Positions 1 through 5,980 of a stretch of DNA of 24,256 bases are shown piece by piece. Made by a program: the position numbers and the translations under genes. The stretch spans positions 1 through 24,256 of the forward strand of contig JASLCF010000009.1 in assembly GCA_030146155.1 (NCBI GenBank). Direction: 5' to 3'. The stretch comes from Savagea sp. GTDB lineage: Bacteria; Bacillota; Bacilli; Bacillales_A; Planococcaceae. The stretch's first letter is position 1. Each line of letters starts with the position of its first letter. The notes under the pieces are model-generated. The model saw only the letters and a program-made list of their open reading frames with translations, was not told the DNA's origin and did no database searches.

Positions 1-447
1 TTTAAAGAAATCCCAGACTTTCTTAATTACATACATACAATACCTTATTCTACAACTAAGAAAACACGTATGTGGTTTACCCCAGAACAAATACGCACTG
101 AGGCATTAGTAAAACTAATGAACTCTAAGAATAATAAATTACAAGAAGATGTTCTGCAACTACTTAAAGAGCTATCTGAAAGATTTGAAGAAAAGACAAT
201 TTGCATGACTCCCATTGAAGCTTGTGCTATGATTAAAAAACTAAATAAAAGAAGTATCATAGAACCAAATGATGTGAGAAACATATTTAAAAATTGGGGA
301 TTTACACCATCCAATAATTCAAATAAATATTCAGGATATGATTATCAATCGTATGGTGAATTTACAAGATTAGATAGAAAGGGACGTTACTATGAAATTA
401 TTTTAAGCAAAATTGCTCATTTTTTTGATGACAATGATGACAGGTAG
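1..447 (+). CDS. C-terminal part of a mobile-element primase-helicase (DUF5906-like), truncated by window edge
   Basis: The reading frame is open from the first base, so this is the tail of a gene that begins before the window. The ATG at 70 is internal: the 23 codons before it (beginning FKEIPDFLNYI) continue the same protein. The segment 'IPDFLNYI...RMWFTPEQIRTEAL' followed by a lysine/asparagine-rich stretch resembles, from memory of the family, the extreme C-terminus of D5/DUF5906-type primase-helicases of Bacteroidota integrative and conjugative elements, downstream of the ATPase core. Such proteins start replication of the element. The ATPase motifs themselves are outside the window. 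It is followed by a repeat cluster and then a Toprim primase-like gene, which is a common order in such elements. The last codons (FDDNDD) overlap a copy of the repeat found downstream. The family call is inference from a short tail. Confidence 0.6.
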   Translation, partial: FKEIPDFLNYIHTIPYSTTKKTRMWFTPEQIRTEALVKLMNSKNNKLQEDVLQLLKELSERFEEKTICMTPIEACAMIKKLNKRSIIEPNDVRNIFKNWGFTPSNNSNKYSGYDYQSYGEFTRLDRKGRYYEIILSKIAHFFDDNDDR

Positions 448-611
448 TATATTGTGCTTAATTTCAATAAGTTACACGTCATCAAAACCGTCATCAAACT
501 GTCATCAAATTTATTTTGATGACAGTTTTTAAACAAGTTTGATGACTGATGACAATTTGATGACAGCGTATATTACTGTATATTAAATAATTACAAGGAT
601 CTGTCATCAAA
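424..611. repeat. Cluster of eight TTTGATGAC/GTCATCAAA 9-mers; iteron-like origin or operator
   Basis: Exact copies of GTCATCAAA lie at 478-486, 490-498, 501-509 and 603-611. Exact copies of its complement TTTGATGAC lie at 424-432, 515-523, 538-546 and 556-564. Three direct copies spaced 11-12 bp, about one helical turn, are followed by three inverted copies. That is the layout of protein-binding iterons at a replication origin or of an operator array. The cluster sits between a primase-helicase end and a primase-like gene, which favours an origin for the mobile element, but no Rep protein is visible in the window. The copies are seen directly; the function is inferred. Confidence 0.6.
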
Positions 612-648
612 TATCAAAATATCAATAAAATTTAAGTCGTACAGAATT

Positions 649-1584
649 ATGACGTGTAGTGAAGCAAAAAAAATAAGTTTAGTTTCTATTTTAGACAAAA
701 TGGGAGTTAAAAAAGTCAAACAGAATAATCATGAAGTTTGGTATCTAAGTCCGTTTAGAAACGAAGCAACAGGTTCTTTTAAAATAGACCTTATAAAAAA
801 CATTTGGTACGATCACGGTGAAGGTTTCGGAGGGAATGTTTTAGATTTTGTAATGAGGTATCACAACTGTAGTCTAAAAGAAGCACTACAGATTTTAGAC
901 CATGGATCTTTTTCTTTTCACCCGCCTACTTTTCAAGGCGATACTATTGAAAAAGAAAAGAAGTACGAAATAAGAGCAATTAAGCCTTTATCCAATACTC
1001 TGCTAATCGATTATATACAAAGTAGGTGTATCAATCTTAAAATAGCTAAAAAGTATTGTGTCGAACTTCATTATAGCCTTAAGGATAAAGCTTATTTTGG
1101 AATAGCCTTCATGAATAACTCTGACGGATACGACGTTCGAAATGAGTACATTAAGATGTGTTTAGGAACTAAAGCACCTTCTTACTTTAATAATAACAGT
1201 AATCAAATTGTATTATTTGAATCGTGGAGCGATTTTTTGAGCTTTCTAACATTATACCCAAGGGCTGAAAAAAACTATGACTATTTAATATTGAATTCGG
1301 TAGGCACATTAAATGCTATTTTAAATGATGATACAAATAATTATTTGTACAAATGTACAAATGGGGAAAGTGACAATTGTATCAATGTACATATGGATAA
1401 AAGTATAAATAATGCTTTGTACAAAGAATTAAAGTATGATATAATTATTTGTTGTTTTGATAATGACGATGCTGGAAACAAAGCCACTGAAAAAGTGCAA
1501 AATGCTTTTCCTAATCGTGTAAAAGACGGAAGATACTTATATCCTAATCACAAAGATTTGAATGATTATATTATGAAAATTTAA
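649..1584 (+). CDS. Toprim/CHC2-like DNA primase of a mobile element
   Basis: This 311-aa protein is a compact bacterial-type primase as found on Bacteroidota plasmids and integrative elements, and would make primers for element replication. The N-terminal part (residues 27-83) matches the CHC2 fold: YLSPFRNEATGSFKID, then WYDHGEGFGGNVLDFV. The zinc ligands of classic DnaG (Cys/His in 'CPFH' and 'CxxC') are replaced by Ser, Arg and Asp/Gly, so zinc binding is probably lost; to my knowledge this is common in this subgroup. The C-terminal Toprim domain shows the acidic glutamate in LFESWSDFLSFL (E191) and the metal-binding FDNDDAG (D271, D273). It follows the iteron-like cluster and precedes the mobilisation gene. 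The ATG at 649 is the first start in frame, and no Shine-Dalgarno site is evident. Confidence 0.75.
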   Translation: MTCSEAKKISLVSILDKMGVKKVKQNNHEVWYLSPFRNEATGSFKIDLIKNIWYDHGEGFGGNVLDFVMRYHNCSLKEALQILDHGSFSFHPPTFQGDTIEKEKKYEIRAIKPLSNTLLIDYIQSRCINLKIAKKYCVELHYSLKDKAYFGIAFMNNSDGYDVRNEYIKMCLGTKAPSYFNNNSNQIVLFESWSDFLSFLTLYPRAEKNYDYLILNSVGTLNAILNDDTNNYLYKCTNGESDNCINVHMDKSINNALYKELKYDIIICCFDNDDAGNKATEKVQNAFPNRVKDGRYLYPNHKDLNDYIMKI

Positions 1585-1596
1585 GGGTTTTTGTGT

Positions 1597-1660
1597 AGGG
1601 CAAGATGTGTGTTTATGTGCATTAAATTTAACAATTAAAACACATAACACGCTCTTGCCT
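1597..1660. other. Imperfect inverted repeat upstream of mobC; candidate oriT
   Basis: The arms are 1597-1619 (AGGGCAAGATGTGTGTTTATGTG) in shortened form AGGGCAAGA...TTATGTG, and 1641-1660 (CACATAA...TCTTGCCT). They pair except for a small internal mismatch and bulge, around an AT-rich loop. Its place directly before a MobC-like relaxosome gene is where oriT usually lies in mobilisable elements. No nick site can be assigned. It could instead act as a terminator for the primase gene, but no T-run follows the second arm. Confidence 0.45.
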
Positions 1661-1714
1661 ATTTCATAGGAACTTAAAAACTCGGAACTCGTTTTATTTA
1701 AAAAAGGAAGAAAA

Positions 1715-2065
1715 ATGGAAAAATCAAGAATTCATTTTTTGCTAGATTCAGATTTAAAAAAGAAATGGCAAGGAATAGCTAAGTTAAATCATATGACTTT
1801 GACTGAATATATCGTTCACAAAGTGGAGGGTAATTTAGGTAAAAATGAAAGAAAACAAATACTACAGTTCATTGAAATATCGACCAATGTGGATTCTAAA
1901 GTTGAGAATAATATTAACCAAATTGCAAAATGGGTTAATATTCACAAGGAAATTTCATCCGAAAAGATGGATGAATATTTGGATCAGTTGAATAAGTATC
2001 AACGATTCATGAGAGAAAGAAATAGTATTTTTAGAAAAATAATCTTTTTACTTTCTAAAATATGA
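1715..2065 (+). CDS. MobC-like relaxosome accessory protein
   Basis: This 116-aa protein has the layout of MobC-type plasmid mobilisation proteins, which bind oriT and help the relaxase open the strands. The N-terminus (residues 4-40, 'RIHFLLDSDLKKKWQGIAK...TLTEYIVHKV') looks like a ribbon-helix-helix DNA-binding unit. Residues 63-75, 'VENNINQIAKWVN', match the family signature usually written as NN(I/L)NQIA. The C-terminal half is charged and probably helical. A purine-rich AAAAAAGGAAGAAAA precedes the ATG. Its stop codon overlaps an ATGATG that opens a relaxase-like reading frame, as expected for a translationally coupled mobC-mobB pair, but that second gene is broken. The upstream inverted repeat is the likely binding region. 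Confidence 0.7.
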   Translation: MEKSRIHFLLDSDLKKKWQGIAKLNHMTLTEYIVHKVEGNLGKNERKQILQFIEISTNVDSKVENNINQIAKWVNIHKEISSEKMDEYLDQLNKYQRFMRERNSIFRKIIFLLSKI

Positions 2066-2154
2066 TGGCAAAAATTATCTCAACACATAGGGATTCTTCA
2101 AATTTTGGAGCGGTATGCTTCCATCGAGAAAGGAAACGAGTCCTTCTTGATTGA
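2062..2154 (+). pseudogene. 5' remnant of a relaxase-like gene, truncated after 30 codons
   Basis: The ATG at 2062 overlaps the mobC stop (ATGA) and opens MMAKIISTHRDSSNFGAV. This resembles the first residues of Bacteroidota relaxases, which typically read M(I/V)AKI... then a Gly-Ala stretch. The frame ends at TGA 2152-2154 after an unrelated basic stretch. No relaxase HUH motif (HxDxxxH-like) or tyrosine is encoded, and no relaxase follows. Inference: the relaxase gene was cut off by a deletion or insertion junction somewhere around 2110-2150. The sequence from 2155 to 2271 contains no convincing gene on either strand. Confidence 0.4.
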
Positions 2155-2271
2155 AGCAACTGATTATACTTTTCAACTTGTTCGCTTTGCTTTTTCTATA
2201 CCTTAGGCTTTGCAATATGCGGTTCCTAGGACAAAGTGCTGATGGTATGCGAAGAAGGAAGAGAAAACGGT

Positions 2272-3435
2272 CTATTTAAGTTTGTTTGTTTTTGATGAGC
2301 AGAGTCCTTTTGGAAAAAACTCAAACAGAAATTCATGATTTATCTTTCTATTTAATCTACTAGTAAATAAATCATTGTTTATATAGAAATAAAATATGCG
2401 AATAATTATATTCTTTAATTCAAAATACCGATCAAATAAAGTTTTATCCATCTGGTCAAAGTTATCCAACATCATTGATATTTTCCCACCGTGTACATAA
2501 TCATTTCTAGTTGCAAAACATTTTGTCAAAAGTTCCTTTATACTTTTCATATCGGCAATATTTTTACCAATAAGCAAGGGAATAGCAAATGTCATAAAAT
2601 CATTAGATGTCCTTTGACCGAAGAAACTCTCTATAGTAAACATGAGTTTAGAAAAACTATTTATGTTGATATGATTTCCTTTTAATGCATCGAGAAAAAA
2701 GTGAATAGTATTTATCTCTTTGTGCCAAAATAGAATAGTTTTAGACATTAAAGATTTAAGCTGATTATTATTCTCTTCATATAGAATATAATGTGATAAA
2801 AAATCAATATAATCATTGTTAGAAAATAAATTTCTAGAATCTTCTACAACTGTAAAACCTGAATAGGTAGATTTTGAAGAAACAAATAGCTCATAATCTT
2901 TACTCAAATAGGTTAGATGTAAATTAAACATGAAGAATTGTAAAAACTCGCATATAATACTCTTTATTCTTGAAATTTCGTCCCATGATTTTATATTATC
3001 AATTTGAGATAATCTTTCCATAATTTTTTCAACATCTTTTTCTTCTCGATGATTAAGATTAGGAATTAGATTAAATTCATTGTCAAACTCAACTTCTATT
3101 ACAGCGATCCAATTAGCAATACCAATATTTGATGATGCTATTTTTATACCTTCTAGTTTGTTTAAATCTATGTAAAGCCCTAATACATCTTCATAAGAAT
3201 GCAAATTAGAATATGGACCATTCTTGGCATGAATATTAATCTGAATAGATTTAATTTTTTTTAGATCATCAATATTATACTTTTTTGTATACTCACTTTG
3301 ATATGTTTTCCTTTCCCAAATTCTATTTTCAATAAAAACACTTAAAAAAGGGGTTAGATCCGTTATTAATTTAGATTTGTCCTTAACTTTTCTTATATCA
3401 ATATTTGTATGAGTAAACCAATATAATTTAGCCAT
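2272..3435 (-). CDS. HEPN-domain protein (ApeA-like), putative RNase-type defence protein
   Basis: This 387-aa protein carries the HEPN signature R-x4-H as RNDYVH at residues 310-315, inside a helical C-terminal domain (about residues 255-370: 'FTIESFFG...LLTKCFATRNDYVHGG'). That layout matches ApeA/Apea-type HEPN proteins. HEPN proteins are metal-independent RNases or their relatives and are frequent in phage-defence and toxin systems. The N-terminal 250 residues, with a possible beta-rich region at 1-125, are not recognised. It is the last gene of a three-gene minus-strand run, 15 bp after the 173-aa gene. No adjacent small antitoxin (such as an MNT nucleotidyltransferase) is visible. The sequence supports the HEPN motif; the defence role is inferred. 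Confidence 0.6.
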   Translation of the reverse strand: MAKLYWFTHTNIDIRKVKDKSKLITDLTPFLSVFIENRIWERKTYQSEYTKKYNIDDLKKIKSIQINIHAKNGPYSNLHSYEDVLGLYIDLNKLEGIKIASSNIGIANWIAVIEVEFDNEFNLIPNLNHREEKDVEKIMERLSQIDNIKSWDEISRIKSIICEFLQFFMFNLHLTYLSKDYELFVSSKSTYSGFTVVEDSRNLFSNNDYIDFLSHYILYEENNNQLKSLMSKTILFWHKEINTIHFFLDALKGNHININSFSKLMFTIESFFGQRTSNDFMTFAIPLLIGKNIADMKSIKELLTKCFATRNDYVHGGKISMMLDNFDQMDKTLFDRYFELKNIIIRIFYFYINNDLFTSRLNRKINHEFLFEFFPKGLCSSKTNKLK

Positions 3436-3450
3436 GTAAGAGTTAATTTT

Positions 3451-3972
3451 TTAAGACACAAACATATTCAAAATATCTTCATTATTCCTTGCTTGCGCAT
3501 TAAATTCCAAAACCCTCTCATATTCAGCTTTAGTAATGGAAAATTCCTTTATTTTTAAGCGATGTAGATTCTCTAAATAGAAATATAGGGTACTGGAAAT
3601 GATTGGATCCATCCTATTACCACACAAAAAATCAAACAGCATTTTATTGAATACAGCTTTGTTGTCTTGATTGAGATCGATTGGCTTTTTTGATTTTAAT
3701 TGGTCGGTCATCATAGCAGCTAAAAGTAAGGTGTCATTTTCAATGAGGATTTTGATGATATCTGCTTTTTCTTCCTGGGAAATAGATGCTAAAAATGCGT
3801 GAATACATTGGTAAAAGTACTTGCTCTGTTTCCCTTTCGCATATTCTTCCATAGATAAAAAGTACCCTTCGGATAATTTGATGTACTCATTTTCAACAAT
3901 GAGTTCCTTATTGCTTGTCAAAATTAAATTGATTAGGGGAACTAAAACGCTGTAATATTGTTTTGTTTTCAT
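3451..3972 (-). CDS. Hypothetical protein, mostly helical, 173 aa
   Basis: I do not recognise this family. The protein is predicted to be largely alpha-helical and cytosolic, with no signal peptide or membrane segment and no cysteine-rich or nucleotide-binding motif. It has amphipathic stretches around residues 55-115 ('CIHAFLASISQEEKADIIKILIE') and an acidic, asparagine-rich end. It starts at ATG 3972, 6 bp after the stop of the small secreted-protein gene and 15 bp before the HEPN gene, so the three are probably co-transcribed. Whether it works with the HEPN protein is unknown. Confidence 0.65.
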   Translation of the reverse strand: MKTKQYYSVLVPLINLILTSNKELIVENEYIKLSEGYFLSMEEYAKGKQSKYFYQCIHAFLASISQEEKADIIKILIENDTLLLAAMMTDQLKSKKPIDLNQDNKAVFNKMLFDFLCGNRMDPIISSTLYFYLENLHRLKIKEFSITKAEYERVLEFNAQARNNEDILNMFVS

Positions 3973-3978
3973 CTGAAG

Positions 3979-4293
3979 CTACAATTTAAAAGTCTTTTTA
4001 AATGTATCTAAATCGGACTTTTTTTCCTTTTGTTTTGGCAAAGAATCCGAAGCTTTTTTCTTGCTGAAAGTGTCTTGAAAGATTTGCAGATCACTGCGAT
4101 GGGTTGTGTCTTGCTCTCTTGCTTTTAAATTAGCCTTGAAAATACTGTCTTGTTTACTTCTTTCCTTATTAAAGGCTTCCATGCGCAGCTGCATTCGCAT
4201 TAAGCTTTCTTCTGCTTTTTGCTTTTTTGTTTTCTCCTGTGCTATCGAAGTAATTGAAAATAGGATTGATAATAAGAATGCTGATTTTTTCAT
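3979..4293 (-). CDS. Small secreted or periplasmic protein, highly charged
   Basis: This 104-aa protein begins with a classic signal peptide (residues 1-18, MKKSAFLLSILFSITSIA, with likely cleavage near A18-Q19). The mature part is very hydrophilic, rich in Lys, Glu, Gln and Asp, and probably coiled or disordered. It contains a loosely repeated 'LQIFQDTFSKKK' and 'LDTFKKTFKL' element (about residues 69-80 and 95-104). No cysteine follows the signal peptide at a lipobox position, so it is probably not a lipoprotein. It is the first gene of the minus-strand run and starts only about 22 bp after the T-tract of the upstream structured RNA. Function unknown. Confidence 0.6.
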   Translation of the reverse strand: MKKSAFLLSILFSITSIAQEKTKKQKAEESLMRMQLRMEAFNKERSKQDSIFKANLKAREQDTTHRSDLQIFQDTFSKKKASDSLPKQKEKKSDLDTFKKTFKL

Positions 4294-4315
4294 AGTGCCT
4301 TGATTTGTAGTAAAT

Positions 4316-4495
4316 AAAAAAGCGTGGAACTAAGATCAATCGGAAACAGAGGTACTAGGATACCTAAAGACCACGACGACTCAGCCCACGCCAATATAAG
4401 GCACGGGCGTAAGTCTGTCGATTTTATGGTCTTTTAGAAGATTCCTAGTTTTCTGTTACCTAAAATGACAGCTTACGCTTGTTTATAATATTTTA
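4316..4495 (-). ncRNA. Long imperfect-hairpin RNA, candidate 6S (6S-Flavo/Flavo-1 type)
   Basis: On the minus strand a transcript from about 4495 to 4316 folds almost end to end. AAGCGU (4480-4475) pairs with ACGCUU (4326-4321). GGUAACAG pairs with CUGUUUCC with one mismatch. CUAGGA pairs with UCCUAG, CUAAAAGACCA with UGGUCUUUAG (one bulge), and CGAC/GACU with AGUC/GUCG. The apex GCCCGUGCC pairs with GGCGUGGGC around UUAUAUU. A TTTTTT-ATTT tract follows the last pairing, as in an intrinsic terminator. A long duplex interrupted by internal bubbles is the shape of 6S RNA, which binds RNA polymerase, and a Flavobacteria-specific 6S family exists. The assignment is by shape and memory, not by search. 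It could instead be a leader acting on the gene 22 bp downstream. Confidence 0.65.
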
Positions 4496-4500
4496 TAATG

Positions 4501-4531
4501 CAAATGTAGGGAATTAATAGCAAGAGTGAAA
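4501..4531 (-). promoter_or_regulatory. Bacteroidota-type promoter for the structured RNA
   Basis: Read on the minus strand, TTTC (4531-4528), a 19-bp spacer and TACATTTG (4508-4501) match the Bacteroidota -33 TTTG / -7 TAnnTTTG consensus with a single mismatch. Initiation 4-7 bases further would fall near 4494-4497, just before the first base-paired segment of the RNA. This supports transcription from the minus strand. Confidence 0.6.
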
Positions 4532-4645
4532 CTCCTCGTTTTTTTCTTTTCACTAGCTAAAAAATAACCATCACTTAGCTTTCTAATACTTTCAGTTGTT
4601 TTCTTTTTTTATCTCAAACTAACATTCCTTATATTTACAAAAACA

Positions 4646-4674
4646 TTTACTAGTACTATATAAATAGTAGTAAA
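4646..4674. promoter_or_regulatory. Nested inverted repeats upstream of brxA, possible operator
   Basis: A perfect 6-bp inverted repeat with a 4-bp loop (TACTAT-ATAA-ATAGTA, 4654-4669) lies inside a 7-bp one (TTTACTA 4646-4652 with TAGTAAA 4668-4674), 27-55 bp before the brxA start. A weak -7-like element (TATATTTA, 4630-4637) lies just upstream, so the repeats would cover the transcription start. Some BREX loci are controlled by a WYL-type BrxR regulator, but no such gene is in the window. The repeats are seen; the operator role is a guess. The rest of 4532-4645 shows only AT-rich sequence. Confidence 0.35.
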
Positions 4675-4700
4675 ATGGTGGAAAATAAAATTTAAATTAT

Positions 4701-5444
4701 ATGAATATCAATTCAAATATAAATATAATAGGTGGTTTGCCTGAATTCGAATTAATCAATTTTTTTTTGATTAATTCTGATAATCAAGGGAAAAGCCATT
4801 TAGAATACTCTGATATAAGAACCTTAAAAGCAGTGAATCGTTTCAAAAAAGCGATTCAGGAATCGTTTGTGTCTAAAACGGTAGATATAAATAATTTGTT
4901 TTTACCTTATTTAAAAGAAAAGAGTATCAACGAGAATTTGTATTTCTTGTTTCTACTTTTCTCGTTCAACAATGATTTATTCAAGTATTTAAACGATACT
5001 ATTTTCTTTCCTGTTTATTATTCTGGGAGAAGAATCTTCAAAAAAGAAGAGGTTGAAATTTGTCTACAGGATTTGCAAAAAACGAATGAAACATTAGCCA
5101 ATTGGTCAGATTCTACCATAACAACAACAGCTTCTAAATATCTAACGCTTCTCAAGAAATTTGGTCTTTTGTCTGGTGTTCAAAAGAAAGAAATAGTTTA
5201 CAAGAATTTATCTTCTGAAGAATTTCTTGTATTCGTTTACTTTTTATCAATAGCAGAAGAAAATTCGAATAAAATTCATTCTGAATGGATTAAATATTCA
5301 TTTTATGAAAACGAGTTTTTCCTTCAAAAAGTGTTGGAAAAACAACTGATCCGTTATGTCGAAGTACAATACAACGGAGATAATTTAAAATTAAAACCAA
5401 TGATTAACTACGATAAACTTTATGAAACATCTAAATCCTCATAA
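4701..5444 (+). CDS. brxA: BREX type I protein BrxA (DUF1819)
   Basis: This 247-aa protein is the first gene of the BREX operon. The central 'NWSDSTITTTASKYLTLLKKFGLL' region (about residues 136-160) is typical of DUF1819/BrxA. In that family a helical, NusB-like fold binds DNA. BrxA is required for exclusion in some systems, though its exact step is not settled. The protein is somewhat longer than the usual ~200 aa because of an N-terminal extension. Base composition is more AT-rich than in the brxC and pglZ genes downstream. The ATG at 4701 is preceded by AT-rich sequence without a Shine-Dalgarno site. Its 3' end overlaps brxB by 23 bp, which implies translational coupling. Identity rests on the family motif plus the complete BREX order. 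Confidence 0.85.
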   Translation: MNINSNINIIGGLPEFELINFFLINSDNQGKSHLEYSDIRTLKAVNRFKKAIQESFVSKTVDINNLFLPYLKEKSINENLYFLFLLFSFNNDLFKYLNDTIFFPVYYSGRRIFKKEEVEICLQDLQKTNETLANWSDSTITTTASKYLTLLKKFGLLSGVQKKEIVYKNLSSEEFLVFVYFLSIAEENSNKIHSEWIKYSFYENEFFLQKVLEKQLIRYVEVQYNGDNLKLKPMINYDKLYETSKSS

Positions 5445-5970
5445 TGCAATTTTAGAATTAGAACGCTTAGTATCGTCCAATGATTCTGAAATTAAATTAC
5501 AGGCAAATGGGGGAAACTCTATTTTATTGGTTTGTAAGCCTTCAGAAGAAATTAATTTTATTTCAGAGTTACATCAATTAGAAGCATCAAAATATCAAAT
5601 CATTGATTTGAACCATGTTTTGGTGGAATTTGTGGAGAATAACAGAGAAGATGTTGAGTTCTATTTAGAACATTTACAAGCTTCCATAGACCGTATTTTT
5701 AAAAATGACATGGAAGCTCAACCAGACTTGTTTCATTTAATTTTAGATAAAGTTGATCAAGTGTACCAACAAAATAAAATTCCTGTTATTATCAATACAG
5801 GAGTTATTTATGCTACACACTTTGATATGCTGTCTTTAATGGAAAGTAAAACCATTATGGATGCTGCTTTACCTGCTGTATTTTTATATCCAGCAGAATA
5901 CAATCAAAACAACCAATTAGAATATTTAAATACGAGAATTGCATCCGAATACAGATGCAAAATTATATAG
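5422..5970 (+). CDS. brxB: BREX type I protein BrxB (DUF1788)
   Basis: This 182-aa protein is typical in length for DUF1788/BrxB. The C-terminal half carries the family's recognisable pattern: 'VIINTGVIYATHFDMLSLME...ALPAVFLYPAEY', then a closing 'LNTRIASEYRCKII' (residues about 118-182). BrxB is a small core component that in studied systems is needed for defence and associates with the large BREX proteins; no enzymatic motif is evident. Its start lies inside the end of brxA in another frame, and its stop is 10 bp before the brxC start, so it is translated as part of the operon. Confidence 0.88.
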   Translation: MKHLNPHNAILELERLVSSNDSEIKLQANGGNSILLVCKPSEEINFISELHQLEASKYQIIDLNHVLVEFVENNREDVEFYLEHLQASIDRIFKNDMEAQPDLFHLILDKVDQVYQQNKIPVIINTGVIYATHFDMLSLMESKTIMDAALPAVFLYPAEYNQNNQLEYLNTRIASEYRCKII

Positions 5971-5980
5971 GCCATTTCAT

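Noticed and set aside
70..447. A separate 125-aa gene starting at ATG 70
   Set aside because: The frame is open to base 1 and the upstream residues fit the same family, so this is the tail of a longer gene.
424..611. CRISPR array from the short repeats
   Set aside because: Repeats are only 9 bp, lie in both orientations and have irregular short spacing; no cas genes are present.
5939..5980. Upstream ATG giving a 14-residue longer BrxC
   Set aside because: It lies inside the brxB end, and the residues do not resemble a BrxC N-terminus, whereas MKIKDLLS at 5981 does.
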